A DNA stretch of 64,000 nucleotides from Aquimarina sp. ERC-38 (GCF_026222555.1 NZ_CP098511.1:4259501-4323500), one strand, 5' to 3'. Positions 6,551-16,137 are shown, counted from the first letter of the stretch. The notes: a model not told the origin generated them from the letters alone. Numbers and translations are program-made.

Positions 6551-8854
6551 ATGAAAACAACTTTATTTTTATCGCTAATTTTTCTTGTAACAATTATTCC
6601 GCAGACTATTGTATCTAAATCAAAAATTGATTCTAATGTAAAAGTCAAAAAACAAATTAAAAATTTAAACAGTACATCCTCTACGGATGATACGTTTGAA
6701 TTTACCGATACTTTTTTAATCAATGCGGACACTGATCAAATAATTGCTACTTTACCTAATTATTCTTCTGAAATATCTATAGATTCGGATACGTTGCAAG
6801 GTGCTAACCTTACCTTCCAAGCCAATTACGTAGGTAATGCAGATAATGTAATTATTGAATTTGATTTATGGTCGCCACATCATGCAGAACGATTTTATAG
6901 AGACAGCATAGCTCCTTATAGTTTGTTTGGAGACGATAATGGAGACTATCAAGGAACAATTTTTCCTGACGGTCAAACTTTTAATGATGAGTATCTTGTC
7001 TTTATAAGAGCTTACAAAGGATTTGTATCCGAAGAAAATTTAATTGATGAAAATGTTGCAGGGATTAAATTGAGACAAGTTAATATAGAACCATCACTAG
7101 GTTTTGCTGAAGTATATCTTAACGAAAACACTCTGGAAAGACAATTTTTTGAGGAGTATGAAACTTCAAGCCCTTCTACCCTAACCCTCATCATCCGGAA
7201 ATGTCTGGATTGCTCAAGTAATGTATCCAGCATATTATTTAATTTAAAAGGCCCGGTAGAGGTAAACAATCTTGTAAATGAACAGGGCGGAAGATATTCC
7301 ATTTTTGGTTTTTCTCAGGATAGAAGACCCGCAAGAAAAATCCTACCTCCGGGTTCCTATGTAATTGAAGCTACGCCATACACGGGTAGTAACGGTACCG
7401 GAATAAAGGGACGTACTTCTACCTTTGGGTTTACTGTTGGGCATGATAATAGAAACCCAATTAAAATTAATTCCGTTCAGATTGCATCCATTCAATCAGA
7501 CACCCTCTATCAGTACCAAAGCCTTAGTAACGGACAGATTTTTAATAAGAGTGAGGAAGGTTTAGCTTTCAACTCAATATCTTCAATCGTCGCAAACATA
7601 GATTCGGAATTTGTAAAAAGTGTGGCTTTTGACTTAGAAGGTGAAATTAATCTAAAAACTATTGAAAACATCTTTCCTTATGCACTGTTTGGTGATGATA
7701 ATGGTATTTTAGACCTTCAAGATTTTCCTAGCGGTACCTATAAGTTAACTGTTATACCTTATAGTGAAAGAAACGGGCAAGGTGAATCTGGTACCTCTCA
7801 AATAAAGAATTTTACTATTACCCGTGATGAACAAAATGATCCTTTTGAGTTCACCGGGTTTACTATTATTAATGCAGATACGGATGAAGCTTTATCTCAA
7901 AACAGATTGTTATACGGGAATACCATCGTAAATATGGATGGGTTAGAAAATGCTAATTTAACTCTAGAGGCAAATTTTAAAGGAAATAATGATGGGATAA
8001 CGGTAGAATTCAGAGAAGAATTCTCACAAGAAAGTCGTATTGAGCGGTCTGCACCGTACGTTTTTGATGGTAACTCAGGTAGTAATTATTTTGGAAAACC
8101 AATTCCTGTTAGTAATACAGATACTAAAATATTTCGGGTCATTGCAACTAGAGGGGAGGGGGAAAATAAGGTAATCGTAGATGAATTTGATAAGGAAGTA
8201 TTCTTTGTGAGTTTTGATGACTTAGTCAGTTTTAGTGATTTACAAATTGGTAATCCTAACTCTGATCAAACTTTTGACTTTTTTTCAACTACTTATCTAT
8301 TAGGAGATAGTGGTAGAATTGGTGATGGTAATGTTGGAATAGTAGTAGAAGACCGGTTTAGATTATCTTCACCTCGTTTAGTAAGTAGTGTATCCTTTTC
8401 ACTCTACGGCCCTATTAGTTATTCATACATTGAGAATGATCGACAGGACAATAACTTTTCTCTCTTTGGTTATACGGATACTACCTTCAATACAAGACAA
8501 TTTGTTCCGGGAGATTATACCTTTACCGCTACACCTTACACCGGAAAAAACGCGACAGGTTATAAGGGAGGTTTTTTTCGTATAAATTTCTCCATCATAG
8601 AGGAGGAAGGTCAGAACAGATTGATCCTATATCCTAACCCGGCAAATCAGAGTACCACTTTGACTACGGCAGATCAGACAATTATTTCTGCTGATTTATA
8701 TAATGTACAAGGTTTTAAAGTACGTACCTTTAAAAATCTACAAAATGAAAGCAGTACTATCAACACTTCCGGATTACCAATAGGTTATTATTATCTTAAA
8801 ACAGTAGATGATAAAGGTGAATTAAAAACAGAAAAACTTCTAATACAACGATAG
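6551..8854 (+). CDS. Large secreted protein with T9SS type A sorting domain
   Basis: About 767 residues from the ATG at 6551 (a second ATG lies at 6542). The N-terminus MKTTLFLSLIFLVTIIPQT is a signal peptide. The C-terminal 80 residues (ILYPNPANQSTTL ... YNVQGFKVRTF ... LPIGYYYLKT) are a Por secretion-system type A sorting domain, so the protein should cross the outer membrane by T9SS. The body is built from repeats: FEFTDTFLINADTD near the start and FEFTGFTIINADTD after the middle. Three copies of a closing motif have the pattern P-G-x-Y-x-x-x-A/V-x-P-Y, then G-x-N/G-G and a strand. The fold is probably beta-sandwich and adhesin-like. No catalytic domain is recognised. Confidence 0.88.
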   Translation: MKTTLFLSLIFLVTIIPQTIVSKSKIDSNVKVKKQIKNLNSTSSTDDTFEFTDTFLINADTDQIIATLPNYSSEISIDSDTLQGANLTFQANYVGNADNVIIEFDLWSPHHAERFYRDSIAPYSLFGDDNGDYQGTIFPDGQTFNDEYLVFIRAYKGFVSEENLIDENVAGIKLRQVNIEPSLGFAEVYLNENTLERQFFEEYETSSPSTLTLIIRKCLDCSSNVSSILFNLKGPVEVNNLVNEQGGRYSIFGFSQDRRPARKILPPGSYVIEATPYTGSNGTGIKGRTSTFGFTVGHDNRNPIKINSVQIASIQSDTLYQYQSLSNGQIFNKSEEGLAFNSISSIVANIDSEFVKSVAFDLEGEINLKTIENIFPYALFGDDNGILDLQDFPSGTYKLTVIPYSERNGQGESGTSQIKNFTITRDEQNDPFEFTGFTIINADTDEALSQNRLLYGNTIVNMDGLENANLTLEANFKGNNDGITVEFREEFSQESRIERSAPYVFDGNSGSNYFGKPIPVSNTDTKIFRVIATRGEGENKVIVDEFDKEVFFVSFDDLVSFSDLQIGNPNSDQTFDFFSTTYLLGDSGRIGDGNVGIVVEDRFRLSSPRLVSSVSFSLYGPISYSYIENDRQDNNFSLFGYTDTTFNTRQFVPGDYTFTATPYTGKNATGYKGGFFRINFSIIEEEGQNRLILYPNPANQSTTLTTADQTIISADLYNVQGFKVRTFKNLQNESSTINTSGLPIGYYYLKTVDDKGELKTEKLLIQR

Positions 8855-8871
8855 CCTTAAGAAACAAAATG

Positions 8872-8904
8872 AAAATTCCGGTTATTTCCATATACCGGAA
8901 TTTT
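8872..8904 (+). terminator. Intrinsic terminator after the T9SS protein
   Basis: Perfect 11-bp stem aaaattccggt / accggaatttt, 17 bp after the stop codon, followed by a T-rich stretch. It separates this gene from the convergent mtaB. Confidence 0.8.
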
Positions 8905-9001
8905 CTGTTTTACATATTTGTTCGAGACAAATAATTCATTTTTTCTTACTAAGAAAATTAAAATATTGAAATTTTAAATTCTTTATCTTAAAATCCCCAC
9001 G

Positions 9002-10330
9002 CTACCCAACCTCAACCAATTCCAACACCTGAAACCTACCAAAACCTTCTTCATCAATTTCGGTTAATTTCACATTGTGTATAGTATTTACCAGTTCCGG
9101 GTTCCAGGGCATTCTTACTTTTATATAATTTTCAGTAAATCCGTGAATGTAACCTTCTTTATTTTCGGCTTCAAATAGTACCTTTTGTACGGTTCCTAGC
9201 TGGCTTTCATAAAAAACCCTTCGCTTTTTAGCGGATAGTACCCGTAACATTTTACTTCGCTTTTTACGAACGGGTAAAGGCACTACATCCAGGGATTCAG
9301 CTGCTAAAGTATTTTTTCTTTCAGAATAGGTAAAAACGTGTAGATAGCTAATATCCAACGAATTAATAAACTCATAAGTTTCTAAAAAATGAGCTTCAGT
9401 CTCGCCGGGAAAACCTACAATCACATCTACCCCAATACAGGCATGGGGCATTGCTTTTTTTATAATTGCTACTCGATCTCTATACAAATCAGTAAGGTAA
9501 CGACGTCGCATCAATTTTAAAATCTCATCGCTTCCGGATTGTAGCGGAATATGAAAGTGAGGAACAAAGCTATTAGAATTTGCTACAAACCGTATGGTTT
9601 CTTCTTGTAACAAATTTGGTTCAATAGAAGAAATTCGTAATCTCTCTATACCCGGTACCTTATCTAAAGCTTGTACCAGTTCAAAAAATGTATTTTCGTG
9701 TTTTTTGTTACCAAACTCCCCTTTTCCGTAATCTCCGATATTTACCCCAGTCAATACAATTTCTTTAATTCCTTTAGATGCGATTTCGCCAGCTTTAGCC
9801 AAAACATTTGCCAAGGTATCACTACGGGAAATTCCGCGGGCAAGCGGAATGGTACAATAGGTACATTTATAGTCGCAACCATCCTGCACTTTTAAAAATG
9901 CCCGGGTGCGGTCGCCAATCGAATAACTTCCTACGTAAAAATCAGCATCTTCAATTTCGCAGGAATGCACTTCGCCCTGATCATTTTTAGAAAGGTCATT
10001 AATATACTGATTCAATTTAAATTTTTCCGTAGCACCCAAAACAAGGTCTACTCCATCTACTGCTGCTAATTCGGCTGGTTGTAACTGAGCATAACACCCC
10101 ATAGCAGCAATAAAAGCCTCAGGATTTACCTTTTGTGCTTGTTTTACAATGGATTTAAAACGTTTATCCGCATTTTCAGTAACCGAACAGGTATTAATTA
10201 CATACAAATCTGCTTTTTGAGAAAAATCCACCCGCTCAAAACCTTCCTTTTGCACTTCGCGAGCAATGGTAGAGGTTTCTGAAAAATTTAATTTACAACC
10301 CAGCGTATAAAATGCAACCTTCTTTTTCAT
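9002..10330 (-). CDS. mtaB: tRNA (t6A37)-methylthiotransferase
   Basis: A 442-residue radical SAM enzyme of the MtaB branch of methylthiotransferases. Cys12, Cys48 and Cys79 (YTLGCKLN, NTCSVT, MGCYAQ) hold the auxiliary cluster in the N-terminal domain. Cys152, Cys156 and Cys159 in GCDYKCTYCTIP hold the SAM cluster. The C-terminal part is a TRAM domain (VLFEAENKEGYIHGFTENYIKV). The enzyme converts t6A to ms2t6A at position 37 of tRNAs that read ANN codons. The length is normal. It stands alone and converges with the T9SS gene. Confidence 0.95.
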   Translation of the reverse strand: MKKKVAFYTLGCKLNFSETSTIAREVQKEGFERVDFSQKADLYVINTCSVTENADKRFKSIVKQAQKVNPEAFIAAMGCYAQLQPAELAAVDGVDLVLGATEKFKLNQYINDLSKNDQGEVHSCEIEDADFYVGSYSIGDRTRAFLKVQDGCDYKCTYCTIPLARGISRSDTLANVLAKAGEIASKGIKEIVLTGVNIGDYGKGEFGNKKHENTFFELVQALDKVPGIERLRISSIEPNLLQEETIRFVANSNSFVPHFHIPLQSGSDEILKLMRRRYLTDLYRDRVAIIKKAMPHACIGVDVIVGFPGETEAHFLETYEFINSLDISYLHVFTYSERKNTLAAESLDVVPLPVRKKRSKMLRVLSAKKRRVFYESQLGTVQKVLFEAENKEGYIHGFTENYIKVRMPWNPELVNTIHNVKLTEIDEEGFGRFQVLELVEVG

Positions 10331-10506
10331 TAATATTACTGCTTATCTTTTTAAAACGTAGGAAATCTAGTTATCTTTAACCAAAGAAAATAAGTTCGCT
10401 ACTATTGAATTTACAAAGATACCAACTAATATTTAGCTTCACAAAACGCTTACTTACAAACTATTATTCTGCTATTCTAAGTTTAAAAATTATAGACGAG
10501 TTTCAA

Positions 10507-12135
10507 ATGCGTGGAGCAAATTGGTCTTTTAATAGCAAACAGTTTCTTATTACTATTTTATTGAGTAGTTTTTTATTCAGTTGTAGTCAACCTAATTCAA
10601 CCTTTAAAGATACTGATGTCTTTAGGTATAATCAGTACGATAATGTAACTTCGCTAGATCCTGCTTTTGCCCGGGATATTCCTAATATCTGGGCGACAAA
10701 TCAATTATTTAACGGGCTGGTACAATTAGATGATTCTTTAGCAATCCAGCCGGATATTGCTACTTCATGGGAAATATCTGAAGATAACCTGGACTACACC
10801 TTTAGCCTTCGTAAGGATGTATATTTTCATAAAAATGAACTATTTGCTACCCGGGATAGTACACGTAGGGTTACAGCTGCCGACTTTGTGTATAGCTTTA
10901 ACCGATTAAAAGACCCAAAACTAGCCTCCCCCGGAGCCTGGGTATTAAAAAATGTAGAACAATGCGAAGCCTTAGATAAACACACTCTGCATATTAAGCT
11001 AAAACAGCCTTTTCCTGCATTCCTAGGATTATTAAGTATGCGTTACTGCTCAGTCGTTCCTAAGGAAGCTGTGGATTGGTATGGTAACAATTTTAGAGCA
11101 AATCCGGTAGGTACCGGCCCCTTTTATTTTAAACTTTGGGAAGAAAATATCAAACTGGTATTGCGGCGTAATAAACACTATTTTGAAAAAGATAGTTCTG
11201 GAAATGCACTCCCTTATCTGGAAGCAGTAGCAGTTACCTTTTTACCAGATAAGCAAAGTGAATTTTTATTATTTATGCAAGGCAAATTGGATCTCTTAAA
11301 CAGCCTGGATGCTTCTTATAAAGACGAATTGCTTACTCCTTCCGGAAAATTACGAGAGGTACATAAAAACCAAATGCATATTGATAAGGGACCATATCTT
11401 AATACGATTTACCTTGGATTTTACCTGGACGGTGATACCTCTCCGGTACATTCGGAATGGTTACGAAAAGCGATTAATTATGGGTTTGATCGTAAAAAGA
11501 TGATCACTTTTTTAAACAATGGGATTGGCACTCCTGCTACCAGTGGCTTTATCCCTAAAGGCGTACCAGGATATAAACCCAATAGCGGGTTTACTTATCA
11601 ACCGGCAAAAGCAAAAAAGTATATACAAAAGTATATAGAAGTTACCGGCGATACTCAACCGGAGGTACGTATTGCTACGGATAACAATTATCAGGTTCTT
11701 TGTGAATTTATACAAAGGGAATTAGAAAAGTTGGGGATTAAAATTGCAGTAGACGTTATGCCTTCTTCTACGATAAGAAAGAAGAAATGGGGAGGAGAAC
11801 TAGATATTTTTCGTGCCAGTTGGATTGCTGATTACCCGGATGCAGAAAATTTTCTATCTCCGTACTACAGTAAGAATTTTACCCCAGACGGCCCTAACTA
11901 TACTCACTTTAAGAACGAAAAATTTGATGTTTTATACGAAGAAAGTTTTTCTATTCAAAATGATTCCATCCGGCAGGGTTTTTATACACGTATGGATTCC
12001 ATTATTATAGACCATGCTCCTATTATCCCTTTATATTATGACGAAGTTATTCGTTTTACCCAAAAAAACGTAAAAGGATTAACCACTAACCCTCAAAACT
12101 TTCTGGTTTTAAAGAAAGTATGGAAGGAAGATTAG
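10507..12135 (+). CDS. Oligopeptide-type ABC transporter substrate-binding lipoprotein (SBP family 5)
   Basis: The chosen start at 10507 gives MRGANWSFNSKQFLITILLS and a lipobox LFSC, whereas the longer frame from 10405 would bury the signal. The mature protein has the DppA/OppA pattern: RYNQYDNVTSLDPAF, NQLFNGLVQLD, PDIATSWEISEDNLDYTFSLRKDVYFH, and VTAADFVYSFNRLKDP at about 150-165. Later motifs AINYGFDRKKMI and FRASWIADYPDAENFL are typical of the second lobe. It would bind peptides or similar solutes at the membrane. No permease or ATPase genes are adjacent, so the partner components must be elsewhere or the protein acts as a sensor. Confidence 0.9.
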   Translation: MRGANWSFNSKQFLITILLSSFLFSCSQPNSTFKDTDVFRYNQYDNVTSLDPAFARDIPNIWATNQLFNGLVQLDDSLAIQPDIATSWEISEDNLDYTFSLRKDVYFHKNELFATRDSTRRVTAADFVYSFNRLKDPKLASPGAWVLKNVEQCEALDKHTLHIKLKQPFPAFLGLLSMRYCSVVPKEAVDWYGNNFRANPVGTGPFYFKLWEENIKLVLRRNKHYFEKDSSGNALPYLEAVAVTFLPDKQSEFLLFMQGKLDLLNSLDASYKDELLTPSGKLREVHKNQMHIDKGPYLNTIYLGFYLDGDTSPVHSEWLRKAINYGFDRKKMITFLNNGIGTPATSGFIPKGVPGYKPNSGFTYQPAKAKKYIQKYIEVTGDTQPEVRIATDNNYQVLCEFIQRELEKLGIKIAVDVMPSSTIRKKKWGGELDIFRASWIADYPDAENFLSPYYSKNFTPDGPNYTHFKNEKFDVLYEESFSIQNDSIRQGFYTRMDSIIIDHAPIIPLYYDEVIRFTQKNVKGLTTNPQNFLVLKKVWKED

Positions 12136-12153
12136 TAGTACTAAAATATTATT

Positions 12154-12175
12154 AAAAACAACGATTATTGTTTTT
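12154..12175 (+). terminator. Intrinsic terminator after the substrate-binding lipoprotein
   Basis: Stem aaaaacaa / ttgttttt around a 6-nt loop, ending in five T, 18 bp after the stop at 12135. The stem is AT-rich and therefore weak. Confidence 0.55.
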
Positions 12176-12250
12176 AACCCTTTTAATTTGCATTTTATCT
12201 ATATTTTATTAGTTTTGCTGAAATTTTGTGATAACTTCAAATCTATTAAA

Positions 12251-13327
12251 ATGAAAAAAACATTACTTTGTTTAACCATGTCTGCTTTTTTAACTGTAAT
12301 CTCTTGTGGAGATGATGCTGACAATGTAGATCAGGATTTAGAAAATGCGGCACTAGAAGACGTTGCTCTAGAAGCTTCAGATGTTTTAAGCAACCTAATT
12401 ATTGAAGGTGCTGAAAAAAAAGCAGGTAGTGCTCCGGCACCAACTGGAACGGCTTCCTTTACTATTGCTACTAAAAAACAATCTGCGTTTCAGAAAAATG
12501 GTTTTGATATTGAATTACAAGCCCCCGAAAATTATGCCGGTGCTTACCTGGTAGTAAAAGACGAAAGTGGTGTGGCTTCCGGATATTTTGATATTCCTAA
12601 AGGCGCAAACTTTAGAAATAAAGCTAAAACAAGTAAAAAACGTAATTTTCTAAAATCTTCAATACAAAAAATGGATGAGAATACTATTGAAATTGATGTG
12701 GATTTTAACGACGTACCTCCCGGACAATTTTGTTATTTACTTTGTATCTACACTGAAGATGGAGCCGTAAGTGAACCTTCTGAAATTTGTGTAGAAGTAG
12801 AAGCATGGGGTGGTAATAGTGCTATTATAGGAGAGTGGGCATTTCAAAAGTCAACTTACAACTATGATGATGAAAATGATATAGACGAAGTAGGAGTGGA
12901 AGATTGTGATGAACGAACTGTTTTTTGCGATAATGAGGAAGAAATTATTGTTGAGAAAGCTTATTGTGATACTACTATCTTTGGTGACTTAACTTTTAAA
13001 GAAGATGGTACTTATATTTTTGTAGACCAAACGAAATTTAAAAACCTGGATTATGAGGCTACGCGTGAGAATTGTGAAGCTCGTTATGAGGAAGAAGGTA
13101 TTGAAAATACTACTTCCATCGGAAACTGGGCTTATAATGAAGAAGAAAATATTTTAACTTTAGTAGAGTTCACTTATATAGAAGATGATGAGGAAGAAAC
13201 CTATACAGATGGGGAATTATTATTTAATGATTCTCTAAAAATTTCAGGGAATTCCTTAGAGTTCTTTGGGAGTGAAGAGTTTGAAGGAGAACTAGAAACT
13301 TTCTCCAGTGTTTTTGTCAAAAAATAA
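12251..13327 (+). CDS. Lipoprotein with lipocalin-like C-terminal domain
   Basis: The ATG at 12251 gives MKKTLLCLTMSAFLTVISCGDD, a clean lipoprotein signal, so I prefer it to the frame opening at 12188. About 358 residues. Residues about 90-190 form a beta-rich domain (FDIELQAPENYAGAYLVVKDESG ... VPPGQFCYLLCIYTEDG). From about 190 on, IIGEWAFQKSTYNYDD, GDLTFKEDGTYIFV and IGNWAYNEEENILTL follow the lipocalin-like plan of Bacteroidetes lipoproteins. It is strongly acidic and has several Cys, possibly forming disulphides. Function unknown; it would be anchored in the outer membrane. Confidence 0.8.
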   Translation: MKKTLLCLTMSAFLTVISCGDDADNVDQDLENAALEDVALEASDVLSNLIIEGAEKKAGSAPAPTGTASFTIATKKQSAFQKNGFDIELQAPENYAGAYLVVKDESGVASGYFDIPKGANFRNKAKTSKKRNFLKSSIQKMDENTIEIDVDFNDVPPGQFCYLLCIYTEDGAVSEPSEICVEVEAWGGNSAIIGEWAFQKSTYNYDDENDIDEVGVEDCDERTVFCDNEEEIIVEKAYCDTTIFGDLTFKEDGTYIFVDQTKFKNLDYEATRENCEARYEEEGIENTTSIGNWAYNEEENILTLVEFTYIEDDEEETYTDGELLFNDSLKISGNSLEFFGSEEFEGELETFSSVFVKK

Positions 13328-13350
13328 AACTATAACTAACCAACTTTTAA

Positions 13351-13383
13351 AAATGCCTTCTACTTTTCAGAAGGCATTTTTTC
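13351..13383 (+). terminator. Bidirectional intrinsic terminator
   Basis: Stem aaatgccttct / agaaggcattt with T-runs on both strands, placed between two convergent genes that end at 13327 and 13385. Confidence 0.85.
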
Positions 13384-13384
13384 T

Positions 13385-14566
13385 TTATTCATATCCCTTC
13401 CGCCAGGACTGGGTTTGTTCAAATACTTGTTCCAGAATGGCTTCTTCTTGTTTTGTAAATTCCAGGTTTCTTCGTTTCATGACTACATTGGCAACTTCAA
13501 AGGCTTTTTTAGTAAGATAGGTAGTAAAACCACCACTTCCCCCCCAACTGTAACTAGGAATAAAATTTCGGGGAAAACCACCTCCAAAAATATTAGCGCT
13601 TACACCTACTACGGTACCGGTATTAAACATAGTATTAATTCCGCATTTAGAATGATCGCCCATCATCAACCCGCAAAATTGTAAGCCGGTTTTTGCAAAG
13701 TTTCCTGTTTCATAATTCCATAAACGAACGGAGGCATAGTTATTTTTTAAATTGGACGTATTTGTATCTGCCCCCAGGTTGCACCACTCCCCGATCACTG
13801 AATTTCCTAAAAATCCATCATGACCTTTATTAGAATACCCAAAAATAACCGAATTACTTACTTCTCCTCCTACTTTAGCATATGGTCCGATGGTAGTTCC
13901 GCTATAAATCTTGGCCCCCATTTTAACCGTTGCATGTCCGCAAAGGGCAAAGGGCCCACGAATCATGCTTCCTTCCATGACTTCAGCATTTTTCCCAATA
14001 TAAATAGGTCCTTCAGTAGTATTTAAAATAGATACCTTCACCTTAGCTCCATCTTCAATAAAAACTTGATGCTCCCCAATAATTATATTATCCGATGATA
14101 ATTCCTGACTGTTTTTATCTTTAGTTAATAAATCAAAATCTGCTTCGATTTCGCCAGGATTGTTGGTAAATATATCCCAGGTATGTTTGATCGTATGCTC
14201 GGGTGCTGTTTCGCTTTGAATAATTTTATAAAATTCAAAGTCTACTGCTGTCCCTTCTTTAGTATAAAAAGCAACAGGAATATCTTTATTAAAAATAGCT
14301 TGCCCGGGTTGAAGGTCTTTTATTTGAGTAACTAGTTTAGGAGTGGGTAGATAAGAAGCATTGATCATAATGTTATCTTCAAACTCTACCATAGGGAATT
14401 TGTCACTTAAATAATTTTCAGTAACCGTAGAGGTGGTAAAACCCAAATGTTTTTCCCATTTTTCACGGATCGTCAAAATTCCTACTCTAATCTCAGCAAC
14501 CGGCCGGGTAAAGGTAAAAGGCAACAATGCATTACGGGCAGGGCCGTCAAATAAGATATAATTCAT
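13385..14566 (-). CDS. GlmU-like sugar nucleotidyltransferase / left-handed beta-helix protein
   Basis: The ATG at 14566 (MNYILFDGPARNALLPFTFTRP) fits the family start; the open frame extends to 14626 but would run into the rpmE2 terminator. About 393 residues. The N-terminal part is a degenerate nucleotidyltransferase domain: the usual GxGTRM loop reads DGPARNALLPFT, with TRPVAEIRVGI following. The C-terminal part (about 200-370) has hexapeptide repeats of a left-handed beta-helix (IYIGKNAEVMEGSMIRGPFALCGHATVKMGAKIYSG). Annotated in Flavobacteriaceae as GlmU family. It may bind UDP-sugars, but acetyl and uridyl transfer are not proven. It lies downstream of rpmE2 on the same strand, across a terminator. 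Confidence 0.85.
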   Translation of the reverse strand: MNYILFDGPARNALLPFTFTRPVAEIRVGILTIREKWEKHLGFTTSTVTENYLSDKFPMVEFEDNIMINASYLPTPKLVTQIKDLQPGQAIFNKDIPVAFYTKEGTAVDFEFYKIIQSETAPEHTIKHTWDIFTNNPGEIEADFDLLTKDKNSQELSSDNIIIGEHQVFIEDGAKVKVSILNTTEGPIYIGKNAEVMEGSMIRGPFALCGHATVKMGAKIYSGTTIGPYAKVGGEVSNSVIFGYSNKGHDGFLGNSVIGEWCNLGADTNTSNLKNNYASVRLWNYETGNFAKTGLQFCGLMMGDHSKCGINTMFNTGTVVGVSANIFGGGFPRNFIPSYSWGGSGGFTTYLTKKAFEVANVVMKRRNLEFTKQEEAILEQVFEQTQSWRKGYE

Positions 14567-14602
14567 ATGCTTAGTATTAATTAGAAATACCGTTAAAAAA
14601 GA

Positions 14603-14635
14603 AAAACCCCAAAGGTAAAGAACCATTGGGGTTTT
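14603..14635 (-). terminator. Intrinsic terminator of rpmE2
   Basis: Perfect 10-bp stem aaaaccccaa / ttggggtttt, with a T-rich tail on the minus strand, 18 bp after the rpmE2 stop. It lies directly in front of the GlmU-like gene, whose transcription may depend on read-through. Confidence 0.85.
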
Positions 14636-14653
14636 ATGATATCACTAAAAAGT

Positions 14654-14905
14654 TTATTTCTTAAACTTCGCGTATTTATTTTTAAATTTATCAATACGTC
14701 CTGCTGTATCAATAAGCTTGGACTTCCCGGTATAAAAAGGATGAGAAGTTCTTGAAATTTCCAGTTTAACCAGGGGATATTCAACACCATCCACATCTAA
14801 GGTTTCTCTGGTATTAGCCGTAGACTTTGTTAAAAAAACCTGATCGTTTGACATATCTTTAAAAGCAACTAGACGATAATTTTCCGGGTGAATATCTTTC
14901 TTCAT
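14654..14905 (-). CDS. rpmE2: 50S ribosomal protein L31, type B
   Basis: An 83-residue protein starting [20 protein letters not shown], with [27 protein letters not shown]. It lacks the four zinc-binding cysteines of type A L31, so it is the zinc-independent (C-minus, type B) form. It is a structural protein of the large subunit. An exact promoter lies 35 bp upstream and a strong terminator follows. In many bacteria type B L31 replaces the zinc form under zinc shortage; whether a type A copy exists here cannot be seen. Confidence 0.96.
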   Translation of the reverse strand: MKKDIHPENYRLVAFKDMSNDQVFLTKSTANTRETLDVDGVEYPLVKLEISRTSHPFYTGKSKLIDTAGRIDKFKNKYAKFKK

Positions 14906-14939
14906 GATGATTAAATCTTAATTTTCATTTTTGGAAGTG

Positions 14940-14969
14940 CAAATTTAGCAATATTCTTTTAATTTACAA
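14940..14969 (-). promoter_or_regulatory. Bacteroidetes-type promoter of rpmE2
   Basis: On the minus strand: TTG, 19 bases, TAAATTTG, an exact match to TTG-N19-TAnnTTTG. Predicted start near 14933. I see no Zur-like palindrome over it. Confidence 0.75.
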
Positions 14970-15012
14970 GAGTTTCTTTACGATTTAATTATGCAAATCA
15001 TTTATGCTGAAG

Positions 15013-15092
15013 AATAAATTACTTTCAAAAAAGTGAAAATGTAACCTCAAATGCTTTAAAGTCTAGGATTACCTTATCTTACTATGTTTTAT
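15013..15092 (+). repeat. Dispersed intergenic repeat, copy 2
   Basis: Gap-free partner of 3784-3863, about 83 percent identical by eye, in the same orientation. Both copies lie in intergenic DNA and neither is coding. Confidence 0.65.
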
Positions 15093-15170
15093 ATATAGTT
15101 GTTAATCTTAAACCGGAAGTTGATGCTTTAAAATACTAGAACGTATTTACTCCATTCCTTGGAAGGGAGG

Positions 15171-15300
15171 GTTGGGGTGGGATGTTTACTTAAGTTGAAA
15201 CTTATTTCCACCCCTCTCGCGGATATTTACGTACCCGGTTGGGGTGAGATGTCTACTTAAATTGAAACACCCATCCCTAGCCCTTCCCTCGAGGGAAGGG
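15171..15300 (+). repeat. Composite intergenic repeat with palindrome
   Basis: Two 31-bp direct copies, 15171-15201 and 15238-15268, differ at three positions (core gttggggtg.gatgt.tactta). They are followed by a perfect 20-bp palindrome at 15281-15300 (cccttccctcgagggaaggg). A decayed version of the unit is visible at 34103-34133. The rest of the 688-bp gap 14906-15593 holds the rpmE2 promoter and repeat copy 2, and no gene. Confidence 0.7.
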
Positions 15301-15593
15301 AATTAAAAAGTTGACATTTACCGTACATCTTTATTTATTTTGCTCTTTGATATAAGTAAAACACATGTTTTTATAACCCACTAAAATGGTAACTAAATAA
15401 AGGTTTAAAGTAAAGCTTGAGTTAGCCTTGATTAATTTGTAGGTTTCCTAATAATTCATTTTTATTTTTGGTAAAATCAACCATTTACAGATTCGCATCA
15501 AATTTCAATTTAATATGGGTTTCTATCCGAGTAATCGTTTTAACCTAACTGATTTTAGTACATTTGCTTCCTTTAGCAATAATCAAAATAAAC

Positions 15594-16121
15594 ATGGAAG
15601 AACAGCAACCGGACACGAAAAAACTAATTGTAAATTATGGACTTATCCTAGGTATTGTCTCCATTTTATATAGTTTAACTATTTACCTAACTGATTCTTA
15701 TAAAGATCCGCATTGGTCCGTAGGTATTTTAGGCTTTATTATTTTACCCGTTATCATCTATTTAAGTATTAAAACGTATAAAGAAAACAACAATGGTTTT
15801 CTTACCTTATCTAATGCTTTAAAGATTGGGATAGGAGTTGCCCTTGTTGGGGGTATTTTATCAGCGTTATGGAATATCACCCTAACTAGTGTTATCGAAC
15901 CTGAATACACACAACAAGTATTAGCCGCTCAAAAAGAAAATGCTTTAAAAGATTCACCAGACTTAACCGAAGAGCAAATAGACCAGGTTTTTGCTATGAC
16001 TGAAAAATTACAATCCCCCTTTATCAGTTTTGCCTTTGGGATTATCGGAAGTTTATTTTTCGGATTTATTTTTTCGTTAATTATTGGTTTAATTATGCAG
16101 AAAAAAGAAGAACTCTATTAA
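15594..16121 (+). CDS. DUF4199 family membrane protein
   Basis: Starts at the ATG at 15594 (MEEQQPDTKKLIVNYGLILG). About 175 residues with four membrane helices: two near 15-60, one near 80-105 and one near 140-165. The family pattern is visible in the first helix pair, the LSIKTYKENNNGFLTLSNALKIG loop and the long third helix. DUF4199 proteins are frequent in Bacteroidetes and often sit next to a glycosyltransferase, as here with 16 bp of spacing; the two are likely co-transcribed. Function unknown. Confidence 0.88.
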   Translation: MEEQQPDTKKLIVNYGLILGIVSILYSLTIYLTDSYKDPHWSVGILGFIILPVIIYLSIKTYKENNNGFLTLSNALKIGIGVALVGGILSALWNITLTSVIEPEYTQQVLAAQKENALKDSPDLTEEQIDQVFAMTEKLQSPFISFAFGIIGSLFFGFIFSLIIGLIMQKKEELY

Positions 16122-16137
16122 GGTAGTACCACATTCT

